Assembly (NCBI GenBank): GCA_945868475.1
Contig: CAMBLM010000011.1
Coordinates: forward strand, 42,554 to 106,553
From: an uncultured Ruminococcus sp.
GTDB taxonomy: Bacteria > Bacillota > Clostridia > Oscillospirales > Ruminococcaceae
Length of the DNA: 64,000 nucleotides
Direction: 5' to 3'
Below, piece after piece: positions 63,968 through 64,000 of the stretch. Positions within the stretch are counted from its first letter, which is position 1. Every line of letters starts with the position of its first letter. The translations under genes were made by a program, and so were the position numbers. The notes beneath the pieces were generated by a model. It had not been told where the DNA came from, ran no database searches, and saw only the letters and a program-made list of their open reading frames with translations.

Positions 63968-64000
63968 CTCATTGATAATGGGGAGATGTGTTTTTTATAT

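Overview
The window is chromosomal DNA from a low-GC, spore-forming Clostridia-type Firmicute, most likely an Oscillospiraceae/Ruminococcus-like gut anaerobe. This is inferred from the complete spoIIIAA-AH operon, the conserved clostridial order nusB / tsaD-like / xseA-xseB / ispA / dxs / tlyA / nadK / argR / recN, a single-chain PurL, consensus TTGACA-17-TATAAT promoters and strong AGGAGG-type ribosome binding sites. The left ~54.6 kb is ordinary core genome. No rRNA, tRNA or CRISPR was seen.

Layout: 0-0.7 kb, the end of tsf; 0.8-2.5 kb, a lone peptide-binding lipoprotein; 2.5-7.7 kb (minus strand), purL and mtaB; 7.8-11.3 kb, an HPr-like protein without its catalytic His, a DacF-like protein with all three active-site motifs altered, pgi and a small P-loop protein; 11.3-16.5 kb, yceD-rpmF, a PDZ/radical-SAM protein, der, plsY and gpsA; 16.5-21.3 kb, the spoIIIA sporulation channel operon; 21.4-31.7 kb, the asp23-nusB-to-recN cluster (transcription, DNA repair, isoprenoid precursors, NAD kinase, ArgR); 32.6-36.5 kb, rplU-rpmA, obg, a Nudix protein, mini-RNase III and an MBL-fold protein; 36.5-44.1 kb, yebC, alaS, a HIT protein, comEC, holA and an RNase M5-like protein; 44.1-46.7 kb, an MBOAT/DHHW pair for surface polysaccharide acylation; 47-49.9 kb, rpe and a reduced Rnf-like trio (D-E-A, without B, C or G); 49.9-54.6 kb, a membrane-anchored glycoside-hydrolase-like protein, a THUMP methyltransferase and a class A PBP.

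The most notable part is 54.8-64.0 kb, which reads as an integrated filamentous phage (inovirus) of about 9.0 kb in a Gram-positive host. Rightward genes encode a small ssDNA-binding-like protein, an HUH rolling-circle initiator preceded by a phiX174-like nick site (ACTTGATATTAA), small membrane proteins, a pVIII-like pro-coat with a predicted 50-residue mature form and a terminator right behind it, a tiny pVII/pIX-like protein, a pIII-like adhesin with a glycine run, a pVI-like protein and a Zot/pI assembly ATPase. Leftward genes encode an XRE repressor, a SprT-like metalloprotease and membrane or small proteins; a ribbon-helix-helix-like regulator sits between on the plus strand. There is no secretin, as expected without an outer membrane, and no integrase.

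The element carries a ~298-nt GC-rich near-perfect palindrome (candidate packaging signal or complementary-strand origin), four dispersed 18-bp palindromes (TTGAAAGTNNACTTTCAA), three 16-bp palindromes (ACAATANNNNTATTGT type) between divergent promoters, and ~110-bp terminal direct repeats ending in a 13-6-13 palindrome that resembles a Xer/dif site. The left repeat is a remnant of the element's last gene. The few bases beyond the right repeat resemble the left end of the element, so the site may hold a tandem array of related phages.
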